Below, one piece after another: positions 45,116 through 56,774 of a stretch of DNA of 64,000 nt. A program made the position numbers and the translations under genes. The notes beneath the pieces were generated by a model. That model was not told where the DNA came from, did not search any database, and saw only the letters and a list, made by a program, of their open reading frames with translations. Numbering within the stretch: the stretch's first letter is position 1; each line of letters opens with the position of its first letter. The DNA comes from Cordilura impudica (lineage: Eukaryota; Arthropoda; Insecta; Diptera; Scathophagidae): the NCBI GenBank assembly GCA_963682025.1, contig OY821519.1:253196116-253260115 (forward strand), written 5' to 3'.

Positions 45116-45439
45116 CTATGAGATATATAGGCCGAACTCTTTTTTGAGTATGATTGAAACAGATTGCCCCACCAGCTCCCTTTGGAGTGAAGGGATAAAG
45201 AAAGTTTAAATCAACTTTGTCAACGCCTTAATGTGAGCTGGGAAAATGAAAATATATCAAATTTATACTGGAGAAGCAAATGTAGCCAACTATTGGAAAA
45301 AATTAGGACTTCAACAAAACAAAGATACGTGCAGAGTGCCCTTGATACAAACATATTCTAAAAAAACTTGCATTTCTCTTAAGATTTATGTAATCTGATC
45401 GGTGTATACACGCAAACCGAAATTATGTAGATTTAAATG

Positions 45440-45607
45440 ACACACAGACGGACGGACGGACGGACGGACATTGCTAAATCAACTCAAAAAGTGATTCTGA
45501 TTCGATCGGTATAATTAAAGATGGGTCTAGGTCAAATATTTTTGGTTGTTACAAACAGCAGCACAAAGTCATTATAGCCAAACCACATAGTGGTATAGGG
45601 TATAAAT
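45440..45607 (-). mobile_element. HINE-1 copy e, truncated, minus strand
   Basis: Only the 5' end of the element remains: ACACACAGACGGACGGACGG, then GACGGACATTGCTAAATC, CGATCGGTATAATTAAAGAT and CACATAGTGGTATAGGGTAT. The GGAC tract has at least five pure repeats, the longest in the window. Confidence 0.8.
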
Positions 45608-45744
45608 ATATTGAAAGCTTAAGTACTTCCAACTTAAAAAATATTTAATTACTAGATGTTTATACATCTTCCCTGTGATCGGACTCACATTGTTTTTTTT
45701 CTTTTATAATGTAAACAATTTTTAAACATATTTCCATATTACCG

Positions 45745-46110
45745 TATAATATGTCCTAGCCGATTTCAGCGCTCGAAATTCGAGTGCAAATTCTAGGCAA
45801 CTTTATTTTTCAACTTAGCCAATTCACAAACCAATACTTTTATGGTTTATTATTATTGTGAATGACGATAACAAACTTATTAACAAACACATTAACAAAT
45901 TTATTAAAACATATGTTAGTAGCATATGTTAGTAGCAACTTCATATGCAATTTGCTCAAAATGAAGGAAAAAATTTAGAAATCTGTAAATCTGCAAAATG
46001 GCTAAAAAGAAATACTTTTCAAATAATAATCGTTTGGTTAAAATCGGGATAACGCGGTAGAACAAAACATCGGTCACAAGAAATCGCCTAGCCTATTAAT
46101 ATTATAGATT
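45745..46110 (+). repeat. REP-A repeat, partial
   Basis: GCGCTCGAAATTCGAGTGCA, TTCTAGGCAACTTTATTTTT, TTAGCCAATTCACAAACCAA, GTTAGTAGCAACTTCAT and ACATCGGTCACAAG align with other REP-A copies, with a large internal deletion. Its last ~120 bp match 15480-15640 inverted. Confidence 0.5.
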
Positions 46111-46204
46111 ATATTTTTAATGAAAATAAAAAAGAAAACAAGATCAAAAATTGCCACACCCTTCAAACAGTATATAATTTATAACAAATAAATTTAATCT
46201 TTTT

Positions 46205-46800
46205 TAATCAGAGAAGGGTACTTATAACCTATACCACAATATTATCAGGTTATGAAGAGTTTGCGCTGATTTTTACATCTACAAAAATATTTGACCCCTT
46301 ATTATACAGATATCCCCAGAATCACTTCCTGAGTCGTTTTAAAATATCCGTCCGTCTGTCTGTCTGCGTATCCATGTAAACCTTTTAATCAAACTACAGG
46401 TCGCAAACTTGAATATATATTAATGAAATTTGGTAATATAAGCTTTTATCGGCCTTACAACAAGTACCATTGGTTAAAAGTGATGCTTGTTCAGACCTAG
46501 CCCTTATACAAATGACCCCCTAGTGGGCCGACTTAAATTGCCATAAGATGCAAATTATTATACAAATATCGGTCAAATTTGGTTTGTATGTGCTTATTAC
46601 ACCCATTAACTAGTAGTCGAAAAATAAAACCTATAGGACATTTCATAGCCACCCCAATTTTCACTTAAACATATCAAAAACAAAAATTTTGCACATATTT
46701 TTCGCAAATTTGGTTTGAATATGTTTTTGCCAAAAATAACTGACTCTTTTAAATGTGATCAGGATCGGTCCATTTTTCGACCTAGTCCCCAAATAAAAAA
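46205..46800 (+). mobile_element. HINE-1 copy f, 3'-truncated
   Basis: CCTATACCACAATATTATCA (46229), CCGTCCGTCTGTCTGTCTGC (46347), AACTACAGGTCGCAAAC and CAGGATCGGTCCATTTTTCG (46758), then it breaks off at CTAGTCCCCAAATAAAAAAA. Copy g starts immediately after on the other strand. Confidence 0.8.
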
Positions 46801-46801
46801 A

Positions 46802-47353
46802 ACTAAGAAAATTATAGTCGGTCTGGACTGACTGTACTATACCCTATACCATGTAATTAGAGAACCTATCTCTTAGGTCCAATTAATTAGATATAGGAAA
46901 TAAGCATACACCAAATTTGAGTGGCATTGTTATTAATTTTTGTTGCCTTCGCATACGAAAAAGTTCATATCGGATACTATATTTATATGGGGGATATGGG
47001 ATATTACGACAATTTAAGTGGATTTCAAAGGGGTTATTGTATGGGGACTAGGTCCGAACATGAACCCATTTCCAGCAATTTCAATAGCGTTCATCCTATG
47101 GCCGAAAGAAGGTTATAGACTAAATTTCATTAAAATTTATTGATATTTGCGACCTGTAGTTTGATTACAACGTTAAAATGGACATACAGACGGATGGACG
47201 GACAGACGGACAGACGGACATCGCTAAATCGACTCAGAAAGTGATACTGAGTTGATCGGCATAATAAAAGATGAGGCTAGGTCAAATATTTTTGGTAGTT
47301 AAAAACATCAGCATAAAGTCATTATACCCTGATCGCATAGTGGTATAGCGTAC
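46802..47353 (-). mobile_element. HINE-1 copy g, internally deleted
   Basis: Starts TAAGAAAATTATAGTCGGTC, then TATACCCTATACCATG (46836). It runs through ATCGGATACTATATTTATAT, jumps to GGGATATTACGACAATTTAA (missing about 200 bp of the usual element), and ends GCATAGTGGTATAGCGTA. ACGGACAGACGGACAGACGG at 47198 is the GTCY tract. Confidence 0.8.
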
Positions 47354-47388
47354 AGAAAGTGTGTGTACATCGCTAATAAACAAAGATA

Positions 47389-48188
47389 AACAAGTAAGAA
47401 AATTATAGTCGGTCTAGACCGACTATAAGAAGCCCTATACCATCCGTTTAGAGACCCTATCTATCAGGCCCAACTAACTGGATATAGAAAATAAGCATAA
47501 ACCAAATTTGAGTGGGATTTTTATTAATTTTTTCGGCTGCAGATATGAAAAAGTTCATATCGGATGCTATATCTATATGGGGACTGCGCCTAAAAATGGA
47601 CCGATCCTGACCATGTTTGGTAAAGTCTCTTGTATTTTGCAAAAATATGTACAAACAAAATTTGAGAAGAATCAGTGCAATATTTTTGTTTTTTTATAGA
47701 TTTAAGTGAAGATCGGGAAGCAGCTCTATATGGGGCCTATGACTAAGACTTGTCCAATAGGGATCATTTTTGGACTACTGATTAATGGATGTAATATATA
47801 CATACAAACCCAATTTGACTAAGATTTGTATGATAATTTGGATCTTATGGCAATATATGTTGATTTAATAGGGGTCATTTCTACGGGGGCTAGGTCTGAA
47901 CATGGACCGATTCTCACCAATTTCAATAGCGTTCATCCCATGGCCCAGAAAAGATCAAATACCAAATTTCGTCAAAATATATTCATATTTGCGACCTGCA
48001 GTTTGATTACAAGCTTTACATGGACACAGAGACGGACGGACGGACGGACATCGTTAAATCGAATCAGATAGTGATTCTGAATCGATCGGTATAATAAAAG
48101 ATGGGTCTAGGTCAAATATTTTTGGTAGTTACAAACAGCAGCACAAAGTCATTATACCCAAACCACATAGTGGTATAGGGTATAAAAA
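47389..48188 (-). mobile_element. HINE-1 copy h, full length
   Basis: ACAAGTAAGAAAATTATAGT starts it, followed by the perfect TAGTCGGTCTAGACCGACTA palindrome (47407-47426), CCCTATACCATC and ACGGACGGACGGACATCGTT (48033). It ends CACATAGTGGTATAGGGTAT. It closely resembles copies b, d and i, so it is likely among the younger insertions. Confidence 0.85.
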
Positions 48189-48286
48189 TGTAATGTGTTA
48201 ACATTTATGCTCATTGCATTTAATAATTGCTTTCAATAAAAAAGCACGAAAATACCTAAAGTTTTTGTTAATTAAAAGTTTTGTTA

Positions 48287-49070
48287 AACAAGTAAGAAAA
48301 TTATAGTCGGTCTATACCGACTATACGATACCCTATACCATAGTTTAGAGATCCTATCTCTTCGGTCCAATTAATTCGATATAGAAAATAAGCATAAACC
48401 AAATTTGAGTGGCATTGTTATCACTTTGTTTGGCTGCAGATATGAAAAAGTTCATATCGGATATTATTTTTATAGGGGGACTAGGTCGAAAAATGGACCG
48501 ATCCTGACCATATATGGTAAAGTCACTTATATTTCGAAAAAAAATATACAAACCAAATTTGAAAAAAAATCTGTGAAATATTTTTGTTTTTTGATAGATT
48601 TAAGTGAAGATCGGGAAGCAGCTCTATATGGGGCCCTAAGAATTGTCCTATAGGGATTTTATTTGGATTACTGATTAGTGGATATAATAAACACAAACAA
48701 ACACAATTTGACTGAGATCTATATGATAATTTGGATCTTATGGCAATTTACGTCGATTTCATAGGGGTCATTTGTATGGGGACTAGGTCTTAACATGGAC
48801 CGAATTCTACCAGTTTCAATAGCGTATGACCGATAAAAGCTTATATATGAAATTTCAGCCAAATATATTCATATTTGCGACCTGTAGTTTGATTACAAGG
48901 TTTACATGGACACACAGACGGACGGACGGACATCGCTAAATCGACTTAGAAAGTGATTCTGATTCGATCGGTATAATAAAAGATGAGTCTAGGTCAAGTA
49001 TTTTTGGTAGTTACAAACAGCAGCACAAAGTCATTTTACCCAGTCCACATAGTGGTATAGGGTATAAAAA
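48287..49070 (-). mobile_element. HINE-1 copy i, full length
   Basis: AACAAGTAAGAAAATTATAG, palindrome with one change (TAGTCGGTCTATACCGACTA), ACCCTATACCATAG, ACAGACGGACGGACGGACAT (48915) and CACATAGTGGTATAGGGTAT. Same strand as copy h with about 100 bp of unrelated DNA between. Confidence 0.85.
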
Positions 49071-49164
49071 TCTAGTCATTATAATTTGAAATGTAGCTTT
49101 TTTTATATTATTGTGTTTCCTAGTGTTGACAACTTAGGTTATAATATTGTGTTTAGAACAGTGC

Positions 49165-49216
49165 TTGAGGGTATCAAAAATTCGGCACAGGCGTATTTCA
49201 CACTCTTACTTGATTT
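49165..49216 (+). mobile_element. HINE-2 3' end fragment
   Basis: GAGGGTATCAAAAATTCGGC, ACAGGCGTATTTCACACTCT, TACTTG: the terminal subTIR, hairpin remnant and 3' end of HINE-2. Confidence 0.6.
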
Positions 49217-50910
49217 TTATATAACTAAATAGTTCTTAATATTTTTGAAGTAAGACTGTAAACAGTAAATTCGTAAAAGACATATTATTTTTAACTTGTT
49301 GTTGTTTAACTTGTTTTTATTATTTTTAGTAAAATTTCAAAGAAAATATCTCGTTTTAAGAACATTTTTACTGAAGGGGATATTTTGTCTGCGAAGCCAC
49401 TGTTATAACTGTGTTTCAAACTATAATTACTGTCCACTGCATTTCTCTTATAAATGCTTAAATTCATATACTTATATAGCAGTATATGTGTCTAAGTGGT
49501 TTCTATTTGTGGTTTTCTCTCTGTTAACCAAAGTTATATTTATTTGATGTCCGGTATTGGATGTTGAAGTTGTGTTAATGTTATCTTGTCACAATCATAC
49601 ACAATGTTTTCTGGTTAAATATTATTGATATATTTTCAGTAAAACCGCATATTTTTGTCTACATAGTTTAAATGTGACATCTTTAAAACTCTATTTGAAA
49701 TTATTGCACAGTTTGATAGTTTGTGGTCAAAGAAATTTTACAAATAAACATAAATTGTAAATGGTTTCTTTTCTTTTCGTGAAGTATAAATAATGAGATC
49801 GGTTCTTCAGATACATACTTACAAAGACATCTAAATTGGATATCGTATATTTTTTTGCGGGAAAATCAAATGATTGCCAATGTTTGCGTTTCCTCAAAAA
49901 ATTACTTAATATTAAAATTCATTAAGAGTATTTGAAAAAAATATCCCCCCTCAAATATTGTTAATATTGGCACTTTAAAAAAATCCAATTAAAAGTCGCT
50001 AATTCTTTCGACTAATATTTAATTTGTCCTTTCGAACTTTTTTTGTTTGCCAATTTCTATTCTAAGCCTTCAATAGCGCATAACACTATTATAACAACTT
50101 TTACTAAACTGATATCATTAGCAACTTGTTTCAATTGTTCTACACAATAAGTCTCAAGTATAGAAATTGTCAAAAAGTTCTCTAATAGGCAACATCGAGT
50201 AGATTTTGTGTGCAAATGATACCTCCAATAGAACTGTTGCCAGCAAAAAGTTATTTTTTTTTTGTGCTGCCAGTTCTTTGCGGTTAAAACCACAAATTTT
50301 ACATTAAACTCGTAGAAATATATTAATACTACTGCAATGCATAGAAAGGCTCTGAAGTCAATCATTGAATTCTAGAGGCAATGTGAAAAAATTACTTCTC
50401 TGACTTCTTTGCCTTAAACTCATTCACTTTATATAACAAATAGTTATGGTTGTTTTTATAGATCCCTAAAGGATTTTGTCGTTATTGTTGTTGTCGTTGT
50501 CGTTGTCGGTACAATTATAAGTAGTATTAGCAAAAGTTTAACAACTTTATAACGAACTAAAGAGGAGGATATCTTCTGTACAGCTGAGTACAGTTTGGGC
50601 GACAGACAACAAGCTCCAAAAGTTCATGAGTTTTTAATGGAAATTTTGTAATCTGTAAGAAATTTTTATAATTTCAAATACGAATGAAATATAAATTAAA
50701 TAATATTGAATTCTCACAAAAGATTACGAATTTGAAAAATGTTTGTTTTAACATTATTGACATTCGTAATCATAACGAAATTAAATTTTATAATTCGATT
50801 TAACTTTAGTAATATAAAATAGCAGCTGTAACCCGATGTGTTTCGTTCTACCCATCGTAACGAAATATAATACTGGGAATACATTTTGTAGAAAACTATT
50901 TTATTTATTT
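49217..50910. other. No gene; GTT/GTC microsatellite at 50478-50510
   Basis: AT-rich DNA. TTGTTGTTGTCGTTGTCGTT forms a short imperfect microsatellite. Frames at 49296-49547 and 50057-50365 (minus) have no recognisable domain. Confidence 0.45.
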
Positions 50911-50914
50911 TTGG

Positions 50915-51235
50915 AGATTTTTGATCTTGTCGATTTACAATTTTGACGATTTTTGATTTTGGTGTTTTTTGACTTATTGTTTTTTTACGATTTTTGTTTT
51001 TTGAAATTTTTGATTTAGACGCTTTTTGATTTGGGCGATTTTCTTTTTTGCCGTTTTTTAACTTTAACGATTTTTGTTTTTTGCGATATCTTTGATTTTG
51101 GCGATTTTTGATATTAGCGATTTTTATTTTGGTGATTTTTGGCTTTGACGATTTTTGTTTTTTTTTTTGTAATTTTTAATTTTGATGATTTTTGTTTTGT
51201 GCGATTTTCAATTTTGGCGATTTTTTTTCAACGTA
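50915..51235. repeat. CGATTTTTG minisatellite
   Basis: Iterated GATTTTTGATTTTGGCGATT-type units of about 16-20 bp. Related in character to the 34.9-35.7-kb tract, but units are richer in GGCG and GACG. Confidence 0.75.
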
Positions 51236-51289
51236 AAACATGTCAAAGATATGGTAATTTAATAGCAAGAGTGTTTAAAAAATGTCCAA

Positions 51290-51660
51290 AAAATGCTTCC
51301 TAAAGATGTCATAAACAATAAGAAACTAAAAATATTTGCTCGAAATATATCCCGATGAGCAACTGGGGCTGATCTTGGTTGTTAACGTCCTGTGAAGAAA
51401 CTACTGGTATCAGAGAAAAATTGTCTGGCTCGCATGAATTTTGCTATAGAATCACCAGATCCCAATCCCATAAAAAATCTATGTGAAATGCGAGTGACAA
51501 AAATTTCAGTGGATATCATCAACAATTTAATTGACTCCATGTCTCGCCATTGTGAAACAGTAGTCGAAAATGTTGGATATCCATTTTTTTTTATTCAATT
51601 ATTGAAGATGTTTTGTCAACAGCACAAAAATGAATACTTTTTTTTTATCAAATAAATAAA
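51290..51660 (+). pseudogene. Internally deleted Tc1-like transposase
   Basis: KMLPKDVINNKKLKIFARNI, SR, a stop and TGADLGC (about 51283-51370) is the N-terminal HTH part. RPVKKLLVSEKNCLARMNFA follows. It is joined directly to ESPDPNPIKNLCE (about 51440-51478) and IINNLIDSMSRHCETVVENV (51518-51577), the C-terminal block with the third acidic residue (DLNPIE in relatives; here PNPIK). The first and second Asp regions are gone. This is a typical non-autonomous deletion derivative or dead copy. Confidence 0.75.
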
Positions 51661-51774
51661 ACATAAAACATTTTAAATTGATAAAAGTGTTTTTAATTAT
51701 GATCCAATTTTTTGGTATTGACCGTTCAAGTCATCAAAGATATATTGTCTTAAAAGTTTGCGCTGTATCGTCAC

Positions 51775-52015
51775 TCACTGCATTTTCGAAAACCATATAT
51801 ACTCTGTATTCTTAATCCTACCGGTTTCTGGTATTGAACCTTCATCAGTGAATAAATTGTTCTGTTATAACTGATTTGATTGTTTCTATATGAAATTTTT
51901 CTACTTCGGACGGCTGTGTTTGAACCTTCGTCAATCTCACATACACTCGTATTTGGACTTTTTGTTGATGCGCTTTAACACACTCACCTAAGGTCAGGCC
52001 AACTACTCGTAGCAG
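51775..52015 (-). mobile_element. SINE-2 copy
   Basis: TCTTAATCCTACCGGTTTCT, GGTATTGAACCTTCATCAGT, GATTGTTTCTATATGAAATT, CTACTTCGGACGGCTGTGTT, GCGCTTTAACACACTCACCT and AAGGTCAGGCC align with 43067-43400. The B-box region reads GGTTCAAACAC on the minus strand. Confidence 0.7.
51814..51853 (-). ncRNA. Hammerhead-like motif, helix II covariant copy
   Basis: CTGATGA (51848-51842), AGGTTCAATACCA, GAAA (51828-51825), CCG, GTA. Helix II is GGT/ACC here and GGC/GCC in the 43-kb copy, a paired change. Helix I (ATTCA against GGATT) is mostly broken. Confidence 0.45.
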
Positions 52016-52198
52016 CATAGTTAATAATTAGTTGACATTTATCTTAAAGACGTAGGCTATCTATCTGCCAATGAAATCCAAACCCATAGATCCCAAATCC
52101 GAGAAAGCATTTTTTTGAATTGCCCAATTTATTAATTTTGTGAAGAATATTCTTTAAAAAAAATTCTTCTCCATTTCAGGGATTTAAAAAATCCCTTT

Positions 52199-52525
52199 AT
52201 ACCCTCCTAACGACTGTATCTTTATCGGAAAATTATTTTGTACCCTCATTGAAAAATTATTTTGATCTCTATAACAACTCAAGTCGTCCGTCCGTCCGTC
52301 TGTCTGTTGAAATCATGTTCATTCCCAGAATAAGTAATTTACATGGGTAAACTTAAGATAACATTGCTTGTCATTATATCGAGCAGTTCGCATTTTTAAA
52401 ATGAATTAAATCGTTGTAATAATTTAGTATTAAGCTTATCAAATTGTTTACTTTTGCAGATATTTTGTTTATATTTGCTATAAATAGTACAATAAGTCCA
52501 GATATTAATATAGACGCAAATCATT
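52199..52525 (+). mobile_element. HINE-2, partial
   Basis: TATACCCTCCTAACGACTGT, GTCGTCCGTCCGTCCGTCTG, TCTGTTGAAATCATGTTCAT, GTACAATAAGTCCAGATATT and AATATAGACGC align with 1944-2350. The 3' end with the hairpin is missing. Confidence 0.7.
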
Positions 52526-52904
52526 AAATCTAATTCTATGGATTTTATCGATGATTTCTGACGTTTCGACCTTTTGTGGGCTATCTGAACGTTTGGCCTC
52601 ATGCTGGTAACCAGTGAAATTGAGCGAGTCTCCATAGTATTTAACAAGCTTTTGCTTGGTTTCGGCGATGTATTTTTTTCTGCAAAAAATTATGTTTCAT
52701 GAGTGCTCTAAACTTACCTTTTTTGATTTTTGTTGACAAAAATTCTCGAACTAGTCTACTTTCAATGGCTGTCAAACACGAACTAAATTTCGTGGCTTGC
52801 TCAAAATTTCACAGTAATCTTGCACTGCATTTATATTCAGTAATGAAAACTTAACTTCACTATATACATTTCTTTTATTTGTATTTAAGACATTATGTTT
52901 CGAT

Positions 52905-53330
52905 TATACGGTGTCGCGGGTATTGACGGTATTGCTGAATGTAATTCAGCCCCTGCATTTATGAATCGCCTGCCTCCTCTTCTGGGCTTGGATGTAATCC
53001 AGCAACGGACGAATCGATTTCGCTCCTAATCTGATTACATCCAGGTTGTAACCCTACCTCACCTGGTTCTAACCTTGTTGGATGTAATCTAACTAATTGG
53101 GCGGTTGTAATCCGCTCCTCACTTGTTAGCAATTGAAGATATATATCTTACGGCTGTTCCTCTGATCTCACCCAATGAGTCGCACCTACGGTTTCTTAGT
53201 GACTTACCCCTTGGGCTGCTATAGAAATAAGACGTCACCCGCTGCCTGTCGTCCGGAGAGACCCCTCCGTCTGCCGGCTGTAGACGTGTTTTTAATTGTC
53301 CGCGCCTTTTTTACGCTGTCATCCTACATC
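52905..53330. other. GC-richer block with repeated GTAATCC motifs
   Basis: Distinct from its AT-rich surroundings: GGATGTAATCC, TGATTACATCCAGGTTGTAA, GGATGTAATCTAAC and GGTTGTAATCCGCTCC occur within about 130 bp, partly as inverted pairs, followed by CCCGCTGCCTGTCGTCCGGA. It looks like a retroelement 5' UTR or LTR but no coding partner or terminal repeat was found. Confidence 0.35.
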
Positions 53331-54880
53331 AATGTAGCTTAATAGCAACTGCATTCTCTCTGTTTCTAAATTATGTGGTCAATTTTGTTGATTTTTAATT
53401 AACTATGGAGTCACAGCCTTTCTTTTATTCAATAGAAAGTACTTTTTTCTCATCATGTGTCACTTCTTAGTTCTAGGTTCGATTTTCCATGAAAAAGGTT
53501 TATATGAATTAATTCTAGCAATTTCTTCCTGAATCCCTTCATTATTATAAAAATGTGATCTAAAAAAGGAGATGCATCCTTTAGGTCATTACAATAAAGT
53601 TTCACAACTTTTATTGGTTCTAAAGACATTTTCTGAATTTGAAGAATTGTTTTCAATCAGTTTGTTAAAAGATTTTCTTTTTGATTTAAAGCATTTTCAC
53701 TTAATTTAACTAAAATAATTTTAACATCAAGTACCTTTAGTATCCTGGTAGTAAGTAAAATCTTGAAGATGATCGAAGTATAAAAGTCTGCAGCACTAAA
53801 TCATGAAAAGTTGTTCCCATATTTATATAATTTTTATAATTTTTAGTTTTCTTTTTTGAGTGTATGTACCGAGGGCTTTATTCAATAAAACTGAGTAAAA
53901 CTACACAGCCATGCCTTCAGATTTGAAATTCGGATTTGAAATTATTCATATTTTAAAAAAAATTTTGCAACAGATTTCACAAACGTTTTTCAAATTTAAG
54001 TTTATAAATTCCAGATTCCTTCTTCTTTTCTTCAATTTTTTTTCTTCTATTGCCTGTCGCTTTAATTGTAGCTCGTAGCTTGCATATAATTCTCATACTG
54101 TATAATGTTACTGTACATTAAATACTTATTTACAAAACTTTTTGACAATTTGTTTTCCTCTTAACTGGTCGTCTTAGCCTATGGGCTGTGCCGGGTTACA
54201 ATCACTAAGTAGCATAGCAAATTGTTTTTCATTGTGTGACAAGTTAAAAGACTTATCAAACTCTTTCTTTTCTTGAAATTTTTATTTTAAAAATTTTTTG
54301 AATTGTATATTTTTTTTCAAATAGAAAATGTATAAATATTTTCATAGAGATGGGCGTGCAGATTACAACAGGAAGTCTTTAAGTATGTAAATACAGCTAT
54401 TTTATGAACTTTTTTTTATAATGAAAAGTTACAAATTTGAAGTTCGTAGGATTACTTGAAAAAACAATTTAAAAAATACGAGTTAGAGGTTCTTTGAAAG
54501 GCATTGGAGATCATTAACATTAAGGGCATATATTTGTATACCCTTCACTCCAGTGTCCAGAGCCTATATACAGCGAGTGACAATAGAATAGAAACTTTTA
54601 AGAAATTATATTTTAGACGATTTCCAATACCAAAAAATTTTATCAAAAAAAACTCTTTTATTACTATAAAGACGTGTATATTTTATTTATTTAAAAAAAA
54701 AAAAAATATTAACATAAATAGCTTAACTTCAGAAAAAAATAAAAAAACACTTAAGTATAAACTTTTTTTTGTTATTGACAAAACATTGGAAACATTTACT
54801 ATACAATAATTGAAAACTTTCCCTCTATTTTTGTCTTCAATATTTTGTTGCCGAGGCACGGAATAAATAAAATTGTTGAT
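53331..54880. other. No feature recognised
   Basis: AT-rich DNA with long A and T runs. Frames at 53453-53656 (minus) and 54504-54809 are unsupported. Confidence 0.5.
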
Positions 54881-54889
54881 AACATCCAT

Positions 54890-55460
54890 TGAAATTTTTT
54901 GCTATTCTGAATTAACTGCCTCTATGAGATCGGTCATGTTTGTGAAATTTCGTGTCCGTTGTTTTCGATCTAAAATTGTCCATAAGTTTTCTATTGGATT
55001 GAGAGATGATGGTTGGGCAGGCCACTCAAAAACATTAACTGCATTAAATTGTAGCCATTTGGTTACATCTTTGGAGGTGTGTTGTGGGTCATTGTCATGT
55101 TGGAGCTTCCAGACCAGGCGCATATTTGCCTCCTGTATTCAATACCAGCCATAGTATCTTTTGTTAACAATTTTATTTATATATTTTAGGTTTAAGTTTT
55201 TCTCCTTATATAGTAGTGCAAGCGTTCTTCCATCATGGTCCCTTAAATTAAACTTGGACTCATCTGAAAAAGAACAGTATTCCAATTCAGTCTTGAGCTG
55301 TTCAAGTATTCTTTTGTAGAATTTATTCGAGCCACACGATATTTCTTTAATATCTGTGGTTTCATCATAGGATCAAGATCAGCCTCAATTGCTCGTCGGG
55401 AAACATATTCGAGCACATATTTTTGCTTTAAGTTATAATTTTTCGGCAATTTTCTGACGT
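54890..55460 (-). pseudogene. Tc1-like transposase relic
   Basis: On the minus strand from 55449, VSRRAIEADLDPMMKPQILK, then RLNWNTVLFQMSPSLI, which is the end of the N-terminal region leading into a broken SDESKFNL block. KFNLRDHDGRTLALLYKEKN follows in another frame, then QHDNDPQHTSKDVTKWLQFN (second catalytic Asp in DND) and VFEWPAQPSSLNPIENLWTI (third acidic residue Glu in PIENLW, about 54985-55035). The stretch between the HTH part and QHDND has frameshifts and loses the GGGSVMVWG block. One of the better-preserved Tc1 relics here, still not active. Confidence 0.85.
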
Positions 55461-55489
55461 TAGTTCATTACAATTTATTGTTTTGATAT

Positions 55490-56345
55490 TGGCTCGTCTA
55501 TAAATATGGTAAATTATAGGAATGCCATATTCATTTTGAATAAAACCATTTCTATCAAGGAAAGGAAAAGCTTCCGGTGAAATATGTCCATTTAGTAATG
55601 TTTTTGAAATGTACCCTTCGAAAACTTAGAGCCATTATCAAGTTATTTTCGGTGGTAAACAAACTACTTAAAATGTGATTTCTTATGATATGAATAATGA
55701 AATTATCAAATCTGGATATCTCATCTTTTTCATAAAGAATTTTGTTTGATATAAATTTTTTGTAGTTACTACTCTGAGAGCTATATAAAGACGTGCAATG
55801 CCTGATGCATTTCCTTTCGAATATGCGTATCTTCTCCATGTATGAAGGAGATATGTTAAACCATATTTGGCAACCGTATGATAGAACTGGTCTTATTAAG
55901 GATTGGTAGGTACATTATAATTTTAACCCTTGATTGTATATATTTAGAAAAAAATTATTTTTTATGCATGAAAAATGCATTTTTAGCTTTAGTTAGTTGT
56001 TGGTTTATATGATTGTGAAAGTACAGAAATTTATCTAGATGAATACCTTATAATTTAACAGTTTGCTTTACTGGAATATTTATATTATTAATTGATTTAA
56101 TACCAAAAGATTTCCAGTTTCTTCTTACATTGCTGTTGAATTTCGCAACTGGTGGTCTGAAAAGAATACACTCGCATTTGTTTAAATTTATTTTCATATG
56201 CCAGTCTAAGGAATATTTTTCAATAATTAAAAACTTATTTTGCAAACTGTTATTAATTTTCTCTATTGTATTGTCGGCCTGGTAGATAGTAATGTCGTCT
56301 GCGAAAGCAATAATGTTGTCTATTTTTTCTAGTAAATCGAATAAG
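55490..56345 (-). pseudogene. LINE reverse transcriptase C-terminal half
   Basis: DNIIAFADDITIYQADNTIE contains the catalytic FADD box (56305-56294). Then DWHMKINLNKCECILFRPPV, NVRRNWKSFGIKS, IHLDKFLYFHNHINQQLTKA and, after a frameshift, YMEKIRIFERKCIRHCTSLY, FISNKILYEKDEISRFDNFI and IIHIIRNHI. These are the palm-to-thumb blocks of a CR1/jockey-type RT. Few stops (VKL*GI; a frame break near 55850), so it is younger than the other LINE relics. It is truncated upstream near 56345. Confidence 0.8.
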
Positions 56346-56770
56346 TATAAATTAAATTATGCTGTCTTTAACAAATTACATTAAATTATCTTTTACGGGG
56401 CCTGCTCCTAAATGTTGAGTCGACCACGTACGTACCTCATTCACGATATTTCTTGATAATTTTTGAAACCATAGATGTTTTTTTAGCATATTTCTTTTGC
56501 TTAAGACCAGCAGTAAAATCATCTCTGATTCTGGTTTTTAACAATTTACGAATCTTTATTATTGACTTTATTTTAAAATTATTAATTGTAAGATTAAAAC
56601 ATTTAACAAATATTTGAAAGGAAACGTCAGAGACTATAAATATTTAAATAGCGGTTAAGATGTTATATATATTTTTTCATATCATCTTCTATTTTCTTTG
56701 CTTTAATCTACTCTGGTACAAAAGTTAAACAGTTACCATTGTTTTGTCATCACTAAAAGAATTATTTTTT
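56346..56770. other. No feature recognised
   Basis: AT-rich sequence between the LINE RT relic and HINE-1 j. Confidence 0.45.
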
Positions 56771-56774
56771 TTCG

